From positions 1 through 12,353 of the forward strand of contig CAXBPZ010000029.1 in the NCBI GenBank assembly GCA_963977845.1: a stretch of DNA of 12,353 nt. Reading direction: 5' to 3'. Positions 1-6,809 of the stretch are shown piece after piece (within the stretch, counting starts at the first letter, position 1; each line of letters begins with the position of its first letter). The notes under the pieces were generated by a model. That model ran no database searches and was not told where the DNA came from. It worked only from the letters and a program-made list of their open reading frames with translations. The translations under genes were made by a program, and so were the position numbers. This DNA is from Methylopumilus sp003533095. Its GTDB lineage: Bacteria; Pseudomonadota; Gammaproteobacteria; Burkholderiales; Methylophilaceae.

Positions 1-732
1 ATCAGTCGGTTTAATGGTGTAAGTCGTGATCGACTTATGCTTAAGTTCAGTCACTTGGGTTGCACTTGAAATTGAAATTTCATCCATACCATCTTCACCA
101 TGCACTACCATCACATGTTCACTTCCTAATTTAGAGAGTACTTTCGCCATCGTATCTGTCAATGATGCTTCATAAACACCTAATACTTGATGGGTAGCTG
201 AAGCTGGATTAGCAAGAGGGCCCAACACATTAAAAATGGTTCTTACGCCTAATTTTTTTCTCACCGGTGCTGCATATCGCATCGCTGGATGAAAGTTCGG
301 TGCAAACATAAAGGCAATACCAATCTCATTAACAAGTATTGCAACACGCTCAGGTGTTAAATTCACATTGACACCTAAAGCCTCTAACACATCAGCACTA
401 CCACATTTAGATGAAACTGAACGACCGCCGTGTTTAGCCACCTTAACGCCTGCACTAGCTGCCACAATCGCACTTAAGGTTGAGACATTAAATGTTTGAA
501 TGCCGTCCCCTCCTGTGCCACAGGTGTCAACCAAATGCGTTTTGTCTTTAATATCAACTTGTTTTGAAAACTGACGCATGACCGTTGCTGCGTCATAAAT
601 ATTTTCGACCGAGATACCTTTTTCATTTAAAGCTAAAACATACGATTCAATAATGTCATCACTTAATACGCCGGACATTAAAGACTGCATAAAGTCTTTT
701 ACAGGTAATTCTTTTGAATCTATGTTAGCCAT
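1..732 (-). CDS. trpD: Anthranilate phosphoribosyltransferase, C-terminus cut off by the window edge
   Basis: TrpD transfers the phosphoribosyl group of PRPP to anthranilate, the second step of tryptophan synthesis from chorismate, in the cytosol. The frame is open from an ATG at 732-730 to base 1 and gives 244 residues; the family is about 340 long, so roughly the last 100 are missing. Residues 1-65 are the helical N-terminal domain. The PRPP/Mg-binding glycine motif CGTGGDG is at 71-77 and is followed by FNVST at 81-85. KHGGR is at 100-104. The FHPAMRY segment (147-153) and GPLANP (171-176) are typical of the family, and GEDGMDE is at 212-218. The start overlaps the trpG stop by 8 bases and has no clear Shine-Dalgarno sequence, which suggests translational coupling to trpG. 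No frame disruption is seen. Identification is firm; trpC would be expected next, beyond the edge. Confidence 0.97.
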   Translation of the reverse strand, partial: MANIDSKELPVKDFMQSLMSGVLSDDIIESYVLALNEKGISVENIYDAATVMRQFSKQVDIKDKTHLVDTCGTGGDGIQTFNVSTLSAIVAASAGVKVAKHGGRSVSSKCGSADVLEALGVNVNLTPERVAILVNEIGIAFMFAPNFHPAMRYAAPVRKKLGVRTIFNVLGPLANPASATHQVLGVYEASLTDTMAKVLSKLGSEHVMVVHGEDGMDEISISSATQVTELKHKSITTYTIKPTD

Positions 733-1294
733 AGGTTTTTAAAAAATTATTGAGTAGATCGTGCCCATGTTCAGTTAAGACTGATTCAGGATGAAACTGC
801 ACGCCTTCAATGGGTAATGTTTTATGACGAACCCCCATAATTTCTTCGTCATCTGTCCATGCGGTGACCTCTAAACAATCAGGTAACGTTGCGCGCTCAA
901 TCACGAGCGAATGATAACGTGTCGCTATAAATGGATTTTTTAAATCTTTGAATACGCCTTGATTTGTATGATGAATGTGTGAGGTTTTACCATGCATTAA
1001 TGTTTTCGCATGAATGATTTTTCCACCAAAAGCTTGGCCAATTGTTTGATGGCCTAAACAAACACCAAGAATGGGAATGTGGCCTTTAAATGTATTCACA
1101 ACTTCTAAAGAAACCCCTGCTTCATTTGGTGTGCAAGGTCCGGGAGACAACACAATATATTGAGGATTCTTTTTTTTGATTTCCTCAATCGTGATCTCAT
1201 CATTACGATGCACCTCAACCTCTTGTTTAAGCTCAGCCAAATACTGAACAAGGTTATAAGTAAATGAATCGTAGTTATCAATCATGAGCAACAT
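725..1294 (-). CDS. trpG: Anthranilate synthase component II (glutamine amidotransferase subunit)
   Basis: TrpG hydrolyses glutamine and passes ammonia to TrpE, which makes anthranilate from chorismate. At 189 residues it is the normal length for a free-standing class I amidotransferase. It opens with the family signature DNYDSFTYN (6-14). The oxyanion-loop PGPC is at 51-54, and the nucleophile Cys79 lies in GVCLGHQ. The other triad residues are His168 and Glu170 in FHPES. HGKTSH (101-106) is characteristic of the TrpG/PabA group. The ATG at 1294 is preceded by AGGA about 9 bases upstream; a second Met at residue 4 is possible but less well placed. The gene lies 3 bases after trpE and overlaps trpD. 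In many bacteria one such protein also serves PabB for p-aminobenzoate synthesis. Sequence alone cannot exclude that double role, but the trpE neighbour makes TrpG the right name. Confidence 0.97.
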   Translation of the reverse strand: MLLMIDNYDSFTYNLVQYLAELKQEVEVHRNDEITIEEIKKKNPQYIVLSPGPCTPNEAGVSLEVVNTFKGHIPILGVCLGHQTIGQAFGGKIIHAKTLMHGKTSHIHHTNQGVFKDLKNPFIATRYHSLVIERATLPDCLEVTAWTDDEEIMGVRHKTLPIEGVQFHPESVLTEHGHDLLNNFLKTYG

Positions 1295-1297
1295 AAT

Positions 1298-2770
1298 TTA
1301 TTTTCCTGATTGCACAATTTCTGCGGCACGCAATACCGCCTTTGCTTTATTTTGAGTTTCAACCCATTCATTATGTGGAATAGAATCTGCCACAATACCG
1401 GCACCCGCTTGTACATAAAGTGTTTTATTTTTAATCACGCCTGTTCTAATGGCGATCGCGACATCCATATCACCATCAAAACCTAAATAACCGACAGCGC
1501 CTGCATAAATGCCACGCTTACTCGGCTCTAATTCGTGAATGATTTCCATCGCACGCACTTTAGGTGCGCCGCTCACTGTGCCTGCCGGAAATGTCGCTTT
1601 CAAAACATCCATCGCATGCATATTAGGTTTTAATGTACCCTCCACATTGGACACGATATGCATCACATGTGAATATCGTTCGATCGTCATATGGTCTGTC
1701 ACCTTCACAGAACCTGATTGAGAGACGCGTCCAATATCATTTCGACCTAGGTCCATGAGTTGAACATGTTCTGCACATTCTTTAGGGTCAGCCAATAATT
1801 CTTCTTCCAATTTCAAATCTTCTTCTTTTGTTTTGCCACGAGGACGCGTACCTGCGATTGGCCTTACCGTCACCGTTTCATCTTCGAGTCGTACTAAAAT
1901 TTCAGGGGACGCACCCACCACATGATGGTCATCCATGTGGTAATAAAACATGTAAGGTGAGGGGTTGAGTGTGCGAAGTGATTCGTAAAGTGCTAATGGA
2001 GGAGCTTCAAATGCTTGTGACATTCTTTGTGATAGAACTACTTGCATGATGTCACCTTCAAAAATATAAGACTTCGCTTTCTCAACCGCCTTTTTGAAAG
2101 CTTCTTCACCAAATTCTGATTGCGCTTCACTTTGATGAGTTGTTTGAGATGCTTCAGTTTTAATAGATGTAAGCAACTGATCATGAAGCTCATCTAGTCT
2201 TTGGATGCCGACTTCATAAGCCTTCTCTAAAGATGGATCTACGTAGCTCACCATAAAAATTTTACGTGCCACATTGTCGACAACCACAAGCTCATGAGAG
2301 AGCATCAGTAAAATATCAGGCACCTCTAAAGTGTCTTTTGTTTTTTTATGCTTTAAGCGAGATTCAATATATTGGATCGTTTCATATCCAAAATATCCTG
2401 CTAGCCCACCTGCAAATCGGGGTAACTCTAAATCATGAGGCACTTTAAATTGGCTTAAATAAGCTTGAATAAAATCAAGTGGATTTTGTGACGTTTCTTT
2501 TTGAATCACTTTATTTTGATCTACAACTTCAATCACGTCACCACGAATGACAATTCTTTTTTTAGAAGGGAGCCCGATGATCGAATAGCGACCAAAACGC
2601 TCACCGCCTTCGACCGATTCTAAAAGATAGGAAAAAGGAAGGTTTGCTAACTTTTGATAAATGGATAAAGGCGTTTCATGGCCTACATCAAAAGACTTCA
2701 CCAAAGGAATGAAGTTAAACCCTTCATGCTTATAAGCGTTAAATTTGTCTGATGTGATTAAGGTGGTCAT
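1298..2770 (-). CDS. trpE: Anthranilate synthase component I (chorismate-binding subunit)
   Basis: TrpE converts chorismate to anthranilate using ammonia from TrpG, the committed step of tryptophan synthesis. Its 490 residues match the usual stand-alone length. The N-terminal regulatory domain carries LLES at 49-52, the element that in characterised TrpE proteins helps form the tryptophan feedback site, so allosteric inhibition is likely retained. The C-terminal chorismate-utilising domain (about 220-485) shows EGDIMQVVLSQR (238-249), NPSPYMFY (269-276), RPIAGTRPRG (303-312), LMDLGRNDIGRV (338-349), FPAGTVSGAPK (394-404) and QAGAGIVADS (454-463). The ATG at 2770 is the only sensible start: it gives a typical N-terminus and the frame is closed soon upstream. 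No Shine-Dalgarno sequence is visible; instead a strong hairpin ends 5 bases before the ATG. The following trpG starts 3 bases after the stop, so trpE-G-D is one operon. A PabB or menaquinone/salicylate synthase is less likely given LLES and the trpG-trpD neighbours. Confidence 0.97.
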   Translation of the reverse strand: MTTLITSDKFNAYKHEGFNFIPLVKSFDVGHETPLSIYQKLANLPFSYLLESVEGGERFGRYSIIGLPSKKRIVIRGDVIEVVDQNKVIQKETSQNPLDFIQAYLSQFKVPHDLELPRFAGGLAGYFGYETIQYIESRLKHKKTKDTLEVPDILLMLSHELVVVDNVARKIFMVSYVDPSLEKAYEVGIQRLDELHDQLLTSIKTEASQTTHQSEAQSEFGEEAFKKAVEKAKSYIFEGDIMQVVLSQRMSQAFEAPPLALYESLRTLNPSPYMFYYHMDDHHVVGASPEILVRLEDETVTVRPIAGTRPRGKTKEEDLKLEEELLADPKECAEHVQLMDLGRNDIGRVSQSGSVKVTDHMTIERYSHVMHIVSNVEGTLKPNMHAMDVLKATFPAGTVSGAPKVRAMEIIHELEPSKRGIYAGAVGYLGFDGDMDVAIAIRTGVIKNKTLYVQAGAGIVADSIPHNEWVETQNKAKAVLRAAEIVQSGK

Positions 2771-2773
2771 GAT

Positions 2774-2809
2774 AGAAATGCGGAAAGCGAAGCGCTTCCC
2801 GCATTTTTT
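2774..2809 (-). terminator. Hairpin filling the rpe-trpE gap: terminator-like or trpE leader structure
   Basis: Arms at 2776-2789 and 2793-2806 pair over 14 bases around a 3-base loop. Read as minus-strand RNA, all 14 pairs form, one of them a G-U (2798/2784); on the plus strand the same position is an A-C mismatch, so the fold suits minus-strand transcripts better. It lies 6 bases after the rpe stop and 5 bases before the trpE ATG. The U tract downstream on the minus strand is short (UUU, then CUAUC), while a run of six T follows the hairpin on the plus strand, where there is no upstream gene. It may reduce read-through from rpe into trpE or limit access to the trpE start; which of the two cannot be decided from sequence. 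Confidence 0.6.
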
Positions 2810-2812
2810 AAA

Positions 2813-3511
2813 TTAAACGGTTGCGAGTGATGCGCGTAATGATTTCACCACGGTATCGTAACGATTAGGATCCGTATCTTTTCCTGCACCGAAAATAGCA
2901 GAGCCTGCCACAAAAGTATCAGCGCCTGCTTTTGCAATTTCTGCAATATTATTGGCATTCACACCGCCATCCACTTCTAACCAAATTTGACGGCCTGTTT
3001 TTTCATAATAAGCATCAATTTTTTGACGAGCGATTTTAAGTTTATTCAATGTTTCAGGAATAAATTTCTGGCCACCAAATCCTGGGTTCACTGACATTAA
3101 AAGCACCATATCAATTTTATCCATCACATGATCAAGGTAATCGAGTGGAGTCGCTGGATTAAATACGAGACCTGATTTACAGCCTGAATCACGGACTAAA
3201 GAAAGGCTGCGATCAATATGCTCTGAGCCTTCAGGATGAAACGTAATGATATTGGCCCCTGCTTTTGCAAAGTCAGGAATAATGCGATCCACAGGCTTCA
3301 CCATCAAATGAACATCAATAATGGCATCAGTGACTGGGCGAATGGCTTCACAGACTAAAGGGCCGATCGTTAAGTTAGGTACGTAATGATTGTCCATCAC
3401 ATCGAAGTGAACAATATCGGTTCCCGATTTAATGACATCATTAATTTCTTGGCCAAGTTTTGCGAAATTCGCTGAAAGAATACTCGGGGCAATTCTAAAT
3501 GTTTTATCCAT
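2813..3511 (-). CDS. rpe: Ribulose-phosphate 3-epimerase
   Basis: Rpe interconverts ribulose 5-phosphate and xylulose 5-phosphate in the pentose phosphate pathway and, in methylotrophs, in regeneration of the ribulose monophosphate acceptor. The 232-residue protein is a single TIM barrel with the family marks in order: APSILSANFAKLG (8-20), VHFDVMDNHYVPN (34-46), DVHLMV (66-71), MSVNPGFGGQKF (139-150) and LEVDGGV (178-184). The metal- and acid/base-site residues expected for the family are His35, Asp37, His68 and Asp181. The ATG at 3511 gives the standard MDKTF-IAPS start; a GGGA lies some 14 bases upstream, so the ribosome site is weak. It is the first gene of the minus-strand block and is followed by trpE after 42 bases. 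In many beta- and gammaproteobacteria gph (phosphoglycolate phosphatase) lies between rpe and trpE; it is missing here. Confidence 0.97.
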   Translation of the reverse strand: MDKTFRIAPSILSANFAKLGQEINDVIKSGTDIVHFDVMDNHYVPNLTIGPLVCEAIRPVTDAIIDVHLMVKPVDRIIPDFAKAGANIITFHPEGSEHIDRSLSLVRDSGCKSGLVFNPATPLDYLDHVMDKIDMVLLMSVNPGFGGQKFIPETLNKLKIARQKIDAYYEKTGRQIWLEVDGGVNANNIAEIAKAGADTFVAGSAIFGAGKDTDPNRYDTVVKSLRASLATV

Positions 3512-3535
3512 ATTTCTAGTGATCCCAAATGAAAG

Positions 3536-3589
3536 TTGAGTGAGATATTGTAAAATAGCTATTTTAACTCTTAAATGACGTGAAGCTAA
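3536..3589. promoter_or_regulatory. Divergent rpe/hemA promoter region with a 16-bp perfect palindrome
   Basis: This is the core of the only long intergenic gap (3512-3613). A perfect palindrome, TAAAATAGCTATTTTA, occupies 3551-3566. For hemA on the plus strand, TTGAGT (3536-3541) stands 18 bases ahead of TATTTT (3560-3565). For rpe on the minus strand, TTAGCT (3589-3584) stands 17 bases ahead of TAAAAT (3566-3561). The two proposed -10 elements thus overlap on opposite strands inside the right half of the palindrome, as in a shared bidirectional promoter. The palindrome might alternatively be an operator, but I do not recognise a regulator's consensus. The -35 matches are weak (3-4 of 6) and the assignment is by eye. 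Confidence 0.42.
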
Positions 3590-3613
3590 AGCGTCGGATT
3601 AAGAATATTCAAG

Positions 3614-4858
3614 ATGCAGCTTTATACCGTAGGCATTAACCACACCACTGCCCCCATTGCGATCCGCGAAAAAGTCGCTTTTGACCCTGATCACTTAAGC
3701 CAGGCCCTGAGGGACCTCATGGACCATAAGGTGAGTGAAGCTGCTATTTTATCTACGTGTAATAGGAGTGAGATCTATGCCAAAGCGCGAGACCCCAAAA
3801 TCATCATCGATTGGCTTTGCAAATATCACGGCATTAAATTAAAAACCATTGAATCTCATCTTTATATTTACGAAAATCAAGAAGCGATTCAGCATGCATT
3901 TCGAGTCGCATCAGGCTTAGATAGCATGGTCCTAGGTGAGCCACAAATTTTAGGTCAAATGAAGCAGGCTATTAAAACGGCTGAAAATACGGGGACTTTA
4001 GGCGTTCTTCTTAATAAACTTTTTCAAAAAACATTCTCAGTCGCCAAAGAAGTCAGAACCAAAACAGATATTGGTATGAGCTCCATTTCCATGGCAGCTG
4101 CTTCCATCAAACTCGCTGAACGTATCTTTGGTGACTTAAGCGCCTCAAAAGTACTCTTTATTGGTGCAGGGGAAATGATTGAACTTTGCGCTGAACATAT
4201 TAAAAATAAACATCCCAAATCAATGACGGTTGCTAATCGTTCTCTTGATCGAGGCTTGACGTTAGCTAAAAAGATTAAAGGGGACGCTTGTCTTATTTCG
4301 GAACTTTATGATCGTCTTCATGAGTTTGACATTATTTTAAGTTCTACCGCTAGCCAATTGCCCATTGTGGGCTTAGGCATGGTGGAGCGCGCACTTAAAA
4401 CAAGACGAAATCGTCCCATGTTTATGGTGGATCTTGCAGTGCCTCGCGACATTGAACCTGAAGTAGGAGAGCTCGATGATGTTTACCTTTATACTGTCGA
4501 TGACTTATCTCACCTCATCGAAGAAGGATTAACCAATCGTCAGTCAGCGGCCCTTGAAGCTCAAAAAATGATTGATCATCATGTTAAAGATTTCACGCAA
4601 TGGTTTAAAACGCGTACCATCGTGCCTACGATTAAAGCACTTCGTGACCACGCGGAAAGTTACCGTGTGACCGAACTTAAAAAAGCACAAAAACTTCTTG
4701 ATCAGGGCATGAAGCCAGAAGAAGTTTTAGAGTTATTAAGTAAAGCTTTAGCCAATAAATTTGTACACCACCCAAGTCAAGCACTGAATGAAGCGCGTGG
4801 CGAAGAACACGAACTCTTAACTCAAACATTAAAGAAAATTTACCCCCTTAAAGATTAA
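3614..4858 (+). CDS. hemA: Glutamyl-tRNA reductase
   Basis: HemA reduces glutamyl-tRNA with NADPH to glutamate-1-semialdehyde, the first committed step of C5-pathway tetrapyrrole (haem) synthesis. The 414 residues match the family (about 415-420). The catalytic domain begins with GINHTTAPI (7-15) and carries the nucleophilic Cys49 in STCNR (47-51). GLDSMVLGEPQILGQ (101-115) follows. The NADPH-binding domain has GAGEM (184-188) and VANRS (206-210), and MVDLAVPRDIEPEV (271-284) is the usual family signature. The long C-terminal helical dimerisation domain runs from about 310 to the end. The start ATG at 3614 gives the standard MQLYTVGINH opening; upstream GGA is 15 bases away, so there is no good Shine-Dalgarno sequence. 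It heads the plus-strand block, with prfA starting 5 bases after its stop, the widespread hemA-prfA-prmC arrangement. Confidence 0.97.
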   Translation: MQLYTVGINHTTAPIAIREKVAFDPDHLSQALRDLMDHKVSEAAILSTCNRSEIYAKARDPKIIIDWLCKYHGIKLKTIESHLYIYENQEAIQHAFRVASGLDSMVLGEPQILGQMKQAIKTAENTGTLGVLLNKLFQKTFSVAKEVRTKTDIGMSSISMAAASIKLAERIFGDLSASKVLFIGAGEMIELCAEHIKNKHPKSMTVANRSLDRGLTLAKKIKGDACLISELYDRLHEFDIILSSTASQLPIVGLGMVERALKTRRNRPMFMVDLAVPRDIEPEVGELDDVYLYTVDDLSHLIEEGLTNRQSAALEAQKMIDHHVKDFTQWFKTRTIVPTIKALRDHAESYRVTELKKAQKLLDQGMKPEEVLELLSKALANKFVHHPSQALNEARGEEHELLTQTLKKIYPLKD

Positions 4859-4863
4859 ATGCC

Positions 4864-5943
4864 ATGAAGCCTTCCATGCAAAAAAAATTAGCGGCATTAA
4901 GTGATCGCATACAAGAACTCAATACTTTATTAAGTTCTGAATCCATTACGAATGACATGGATCAATATCGCAAGATTACTAAAGAACATTCTGATATCAC
5001 GCCTATTGTGGATGAGTACTTAGCTTATAAAAAAAATGAAGATAATTTAAATGAAGCGCAGGCGATGTTATCTGATCCTGAAATGAAAGAATTCGCGCAA
5101 GAAGAAATTGAGCAATGCAAATTAAAACTTGTTTCGATTGAAGATAATTTACAAAAATTATTACTCCCTAAAGATCCCAATGATGAAAAAAATATTTTCT
5201 TAGAAATTCGTGCAGGGACAGGTGGGGACGAATCTGCTTTATTTGCAGGCGACTTATTTAGGATGTACTCAAGATACACGGAACGCCAAGGCTGGAAGAT
5301 GGAAATTGTGTCATCCAGTGAGTCCGAGGTGGGTGGCTACAAAGAAATTATTATGAAAATTATTGGGCAGGGTGCCTATTCAAAATTAAAATTTGAATCG
5401 GGAGGTCACCGAGTTCAACGCGTGCCTGACACGGAAACGCAAGGTCGCATTCATACCTCTGCTTGCACGGTAGCAGTCTTACCTGAAGCCGATGAAATTA
5501 ACGACGTCGTGATCAACCCAGCAGAAATTAGATTAGATACTTACCGAGCCTCTGGTGCGGGTGGACAACATATTAATAAAACGGATTCAGCTGTGCGTAT
5601 TACACACTTACCCACAGGGATTGTGGTGGAATGCCAGGACGATAGATCACAACATCGCAACAAGGCTCAGGCGATGAGTGTTCTAGCAGCGCGAATTCGT
5701 GATGCACAAATTCGTGAACAACAATCTAAATTGGCATCAGATCGACGATCACTGATTGGGAGTGGTGACAGAAGCGAACGTATTCGCACTTACAATTACC
5801 CTCAAGGTCGTATTACAGATCATCGCATTAATTTAACGCTTTATAAAATAGAAGCGATTACCGATGGTGATATGGAAGAACTCATTAATGCGCTCTCTAA
5901 TGAGCATCAAGCCGATCTTCTTGCAGGTTTTGCAGAGGATTAA
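4864..5943 (+). CDS. prfA: Peptide chain release factor 1
   Basis: RF1 recognises UAA and UAG in the ribosomal A site and triggers hydrolysis of the finished peptide. The protein has the standard 359-residue length and four-domain plan. The helical N-terminal domain covers about 1-105. The codon-recognition tripeptide of RF1 (PxT) is present as PDT at 188-190, just before QGRIHTSACTVAV (193-205). The catalytic GGQ is at 233-235 within SGAGGQHINKT; Gln235 is the residue that PrmC methylates. The PxT motif rules out RF2, which has SPF; no programmed frameshift is present or expected. The ATG at 4864 gives MKPSMQKKL, the usual RF1 start; the ATG at 4859 opens only a two-codon frame. The gap from hemA is 5 bases and prmC follows 3 bases after the stop. 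Confidence 0.97.
   Translation: MKPSMQKKLAALSDRIQELNTLLSSESITNDMDQYRKITKEHSDITPIVDEYLAYKKNEDNLNEAQAMLSDPEMKEFAQEEIEQCKLKLVSIEDNLQKLLLPKDPNDEKNIFLEIRAGTGGDESALFAGDLFRMYSRYTERQGWKMEIVSSSESEVGGYKEIIMKIIGQGAYSKLKFESGGHRVQRVPDTETQGRIHTSACTVAVLPEADEINDVVINPAEIRLDTYRASGAGGQHINKTDSAVRITHLPTGIVVECQDDRSQHRNKAQAMSVLAARIRDAQIREQQSKLASDRRSLIGSGDRSERIRTYNYPQGRITDHRINLTLYKIEAITDGDMEELINALSNEHQADLLAGFAED
5934..5939 (+). promoter_or_regulatory. Ribosome binding site that fixes the GTG start of prmC
   Basis: AGAGGA, inside the last codons of prfA, stands 7 bases before the GTG at 5947. It is the best Shine-Dalgarno match among the plus-strand genes and supports that GTG as the prmC start. The nearby ATG at 5945 is in another frame. 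Confidence 0.65.
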
Positions 5944-5946
5944 AAT

Positions 5947-6801
5947 GTGGCAACGCTTCGTGATGTATTAAAAAATACTGAAAGTACGCTTCATGAAAAT
6001 ATTACTTATTCAATAGATGAAGCAAAACTCGAAGCTCGTTTTATTCTAGAGCACGTCTTAAAAATTAATCAAAAAGAAATCATTCAAGAAAATAGCCGGC
6101 ATCTTTCTACAGAAGACGAAGCGCAAATTCAAAGCATCACAGAAAAAAGAATAGCAGGCCATCCTCTTCCATACCTTTTAGGTGAATGGTCTTTTTATGG
6201 AAGAACATTTAAAGTCAATCCCCATGTGCTTATTCCAAGAGCAGATACTGAAACACTTATTGAAAAAGTGCTCTCAAAAATAAATAAACACGACGCACTC
6301 CATATACTCGATTTAGGATGTGGTACTGGGATCATTGGTATCACATTAGCTCTTGAAAGACCGCTCTCAAAAGTGACTCTTATTGATCAATCTGAAGATG
6401 CTTTAAAAAATACAAAAGAGAATATTGCACTCCATCAAGCAAACAATATAACGATTCAAAAAAGTGATTGGTTTAGTGCTTTAACCAAAACAAAATTTGA
6501 TGTCATCGTAAGTAATCCACCTTATTTAGAAGATAAGGATCCTCACTTATTAGAAGATTTAAAACATGAACCTATCGATGCTCTGATTTCAGGCCCAACT
6601 GGAATGAAAGCGATAGAACATATTATTGAACATGCTAAAAATCACATGCATAGAGATGCCTGGCTTTTCATTGAGCATGGTTACAATCAGGCCGAAATCG
6701 TAAAAGATTTATTTAAAAAAAATGGTTACCAAGAGATTGAACATGCCAAAGATATTCATGGTATTCATCGTGTCACTTTCGGGCAATATTCAATAGTATA
6801 A
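5947..6801 (+). CDS. prmC: Release factor glutamine N5-methyltransferase
   Basis: PrmC uses S-adenosylmethionine to methylate the glutamine of the GGQ motif in RF1 and RF2, which is needed for efficient termination. The 284 residues are the normal length. Residues 1-75 are the N-terminal helical substrate-binding domain. LIPRADTE (95-102) is family-typical. The SAM-binding glycine motif LDLGCGTGIIG is at 121-131, and the catalytic NPPY, which holds the target glutamine, is at 190-193. HEPIDALISG (207-216) and FIEHGYNQ (241-248) complete the signature. The start is a GTG with a good AGAGGA site 7 bases upstream. The NPPY motif plus the prfA neighbour separates it from the related PrmB, which acts on ribosomal protein L3. 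It lies 3 bases after prfA, so enzyme and substrate are produced from one message; metX follows after 8 bases. Confidence 0.96.
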   Translation: MATLRDVLKNTESTLHENITYSIDEAKLEARFILEHVLKINQKEIIQENSRHLSTEDEAQIQSITEKRIAGHPLPYLLGEWSFYGRTFKVNPHVLIPRADTETLIEKVLSKINKHDALHILDLGCGTGIIGITLALERPLSKVTLIDQSEDALKNTKENIALHQANNITIQKSDWFSALTKTKFDVIVSNPPYLEDKDPHLLEDLKHEPIDALISGPTGMKAIEHIIEHAKNHMHRDAWLFIEHGYNQAEIVKDLFKKNGYQEIEHAKDIHGIHRVTFGQYSIV

Positions 6802-6809
6802 TCGTCACC

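Larger units (their letters stand above)
725..3511 (-). other. Probable rpe-trpE-trpG-trpD transcription unit
   Basis: Minus-strand genes run rpe, trpE, trpG, trpD with spacings of 42, 3 and -8 bases, and the unit continues past the left edge with trpD. The only visible promoter candidate is upstream of rpe. The rpe-trpE gap holds nothing but a hairpin, so trpE-G-D is either served by read-through past that hairpin or by a promoter hidden in the 3' part of rpe, for which I see no good candidate. Confidence 0.55.

Noticed and set aside
725..1294. Calling trpG pabA
   Set aside because: It lies between trpE and trpD; a double role is possible but not shown by the sequence.
1539..2448. Two small plus-strand open frames of about 60 codons opposite trpE (near 1539-1721 and 2266-2448)
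   Set aside because: They lie wholly within trpE on the other strand, have no ribosome site or recognisable protein features, and trpE is intact with all motifs.
2776..2809. Plus-strand intrinsic terminator (hairpin followed by six T)
   Set aside because: No plus-strand gene lies upstream in the window, and the stem has a mismatch when read on that strand; kept only as a minus-strand structure.
2771..2812. Classical trp attenuator with leader peptide
   Set aside because: The 42-base gap has no start codon followed by Trp codons and no alternative stem pair; only one hairpin fits.
4024..5279. Minus-strand open frames opposite hemA (4024-4218) and prfA (5025-5279)
   Set aside because: Shadows of well-conserved coding sequence; low-complexity composition and no family resemblance.
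5425..5433. PDT instead of the PAT or PVT seen in other RF1 proteins as a sign of altered stop-codon recognition
   Set aside because: The middle position of the RF1 PxT motif varies between species; proline and threonine are kept, and genes here use TAA, TAG and TGA normally.
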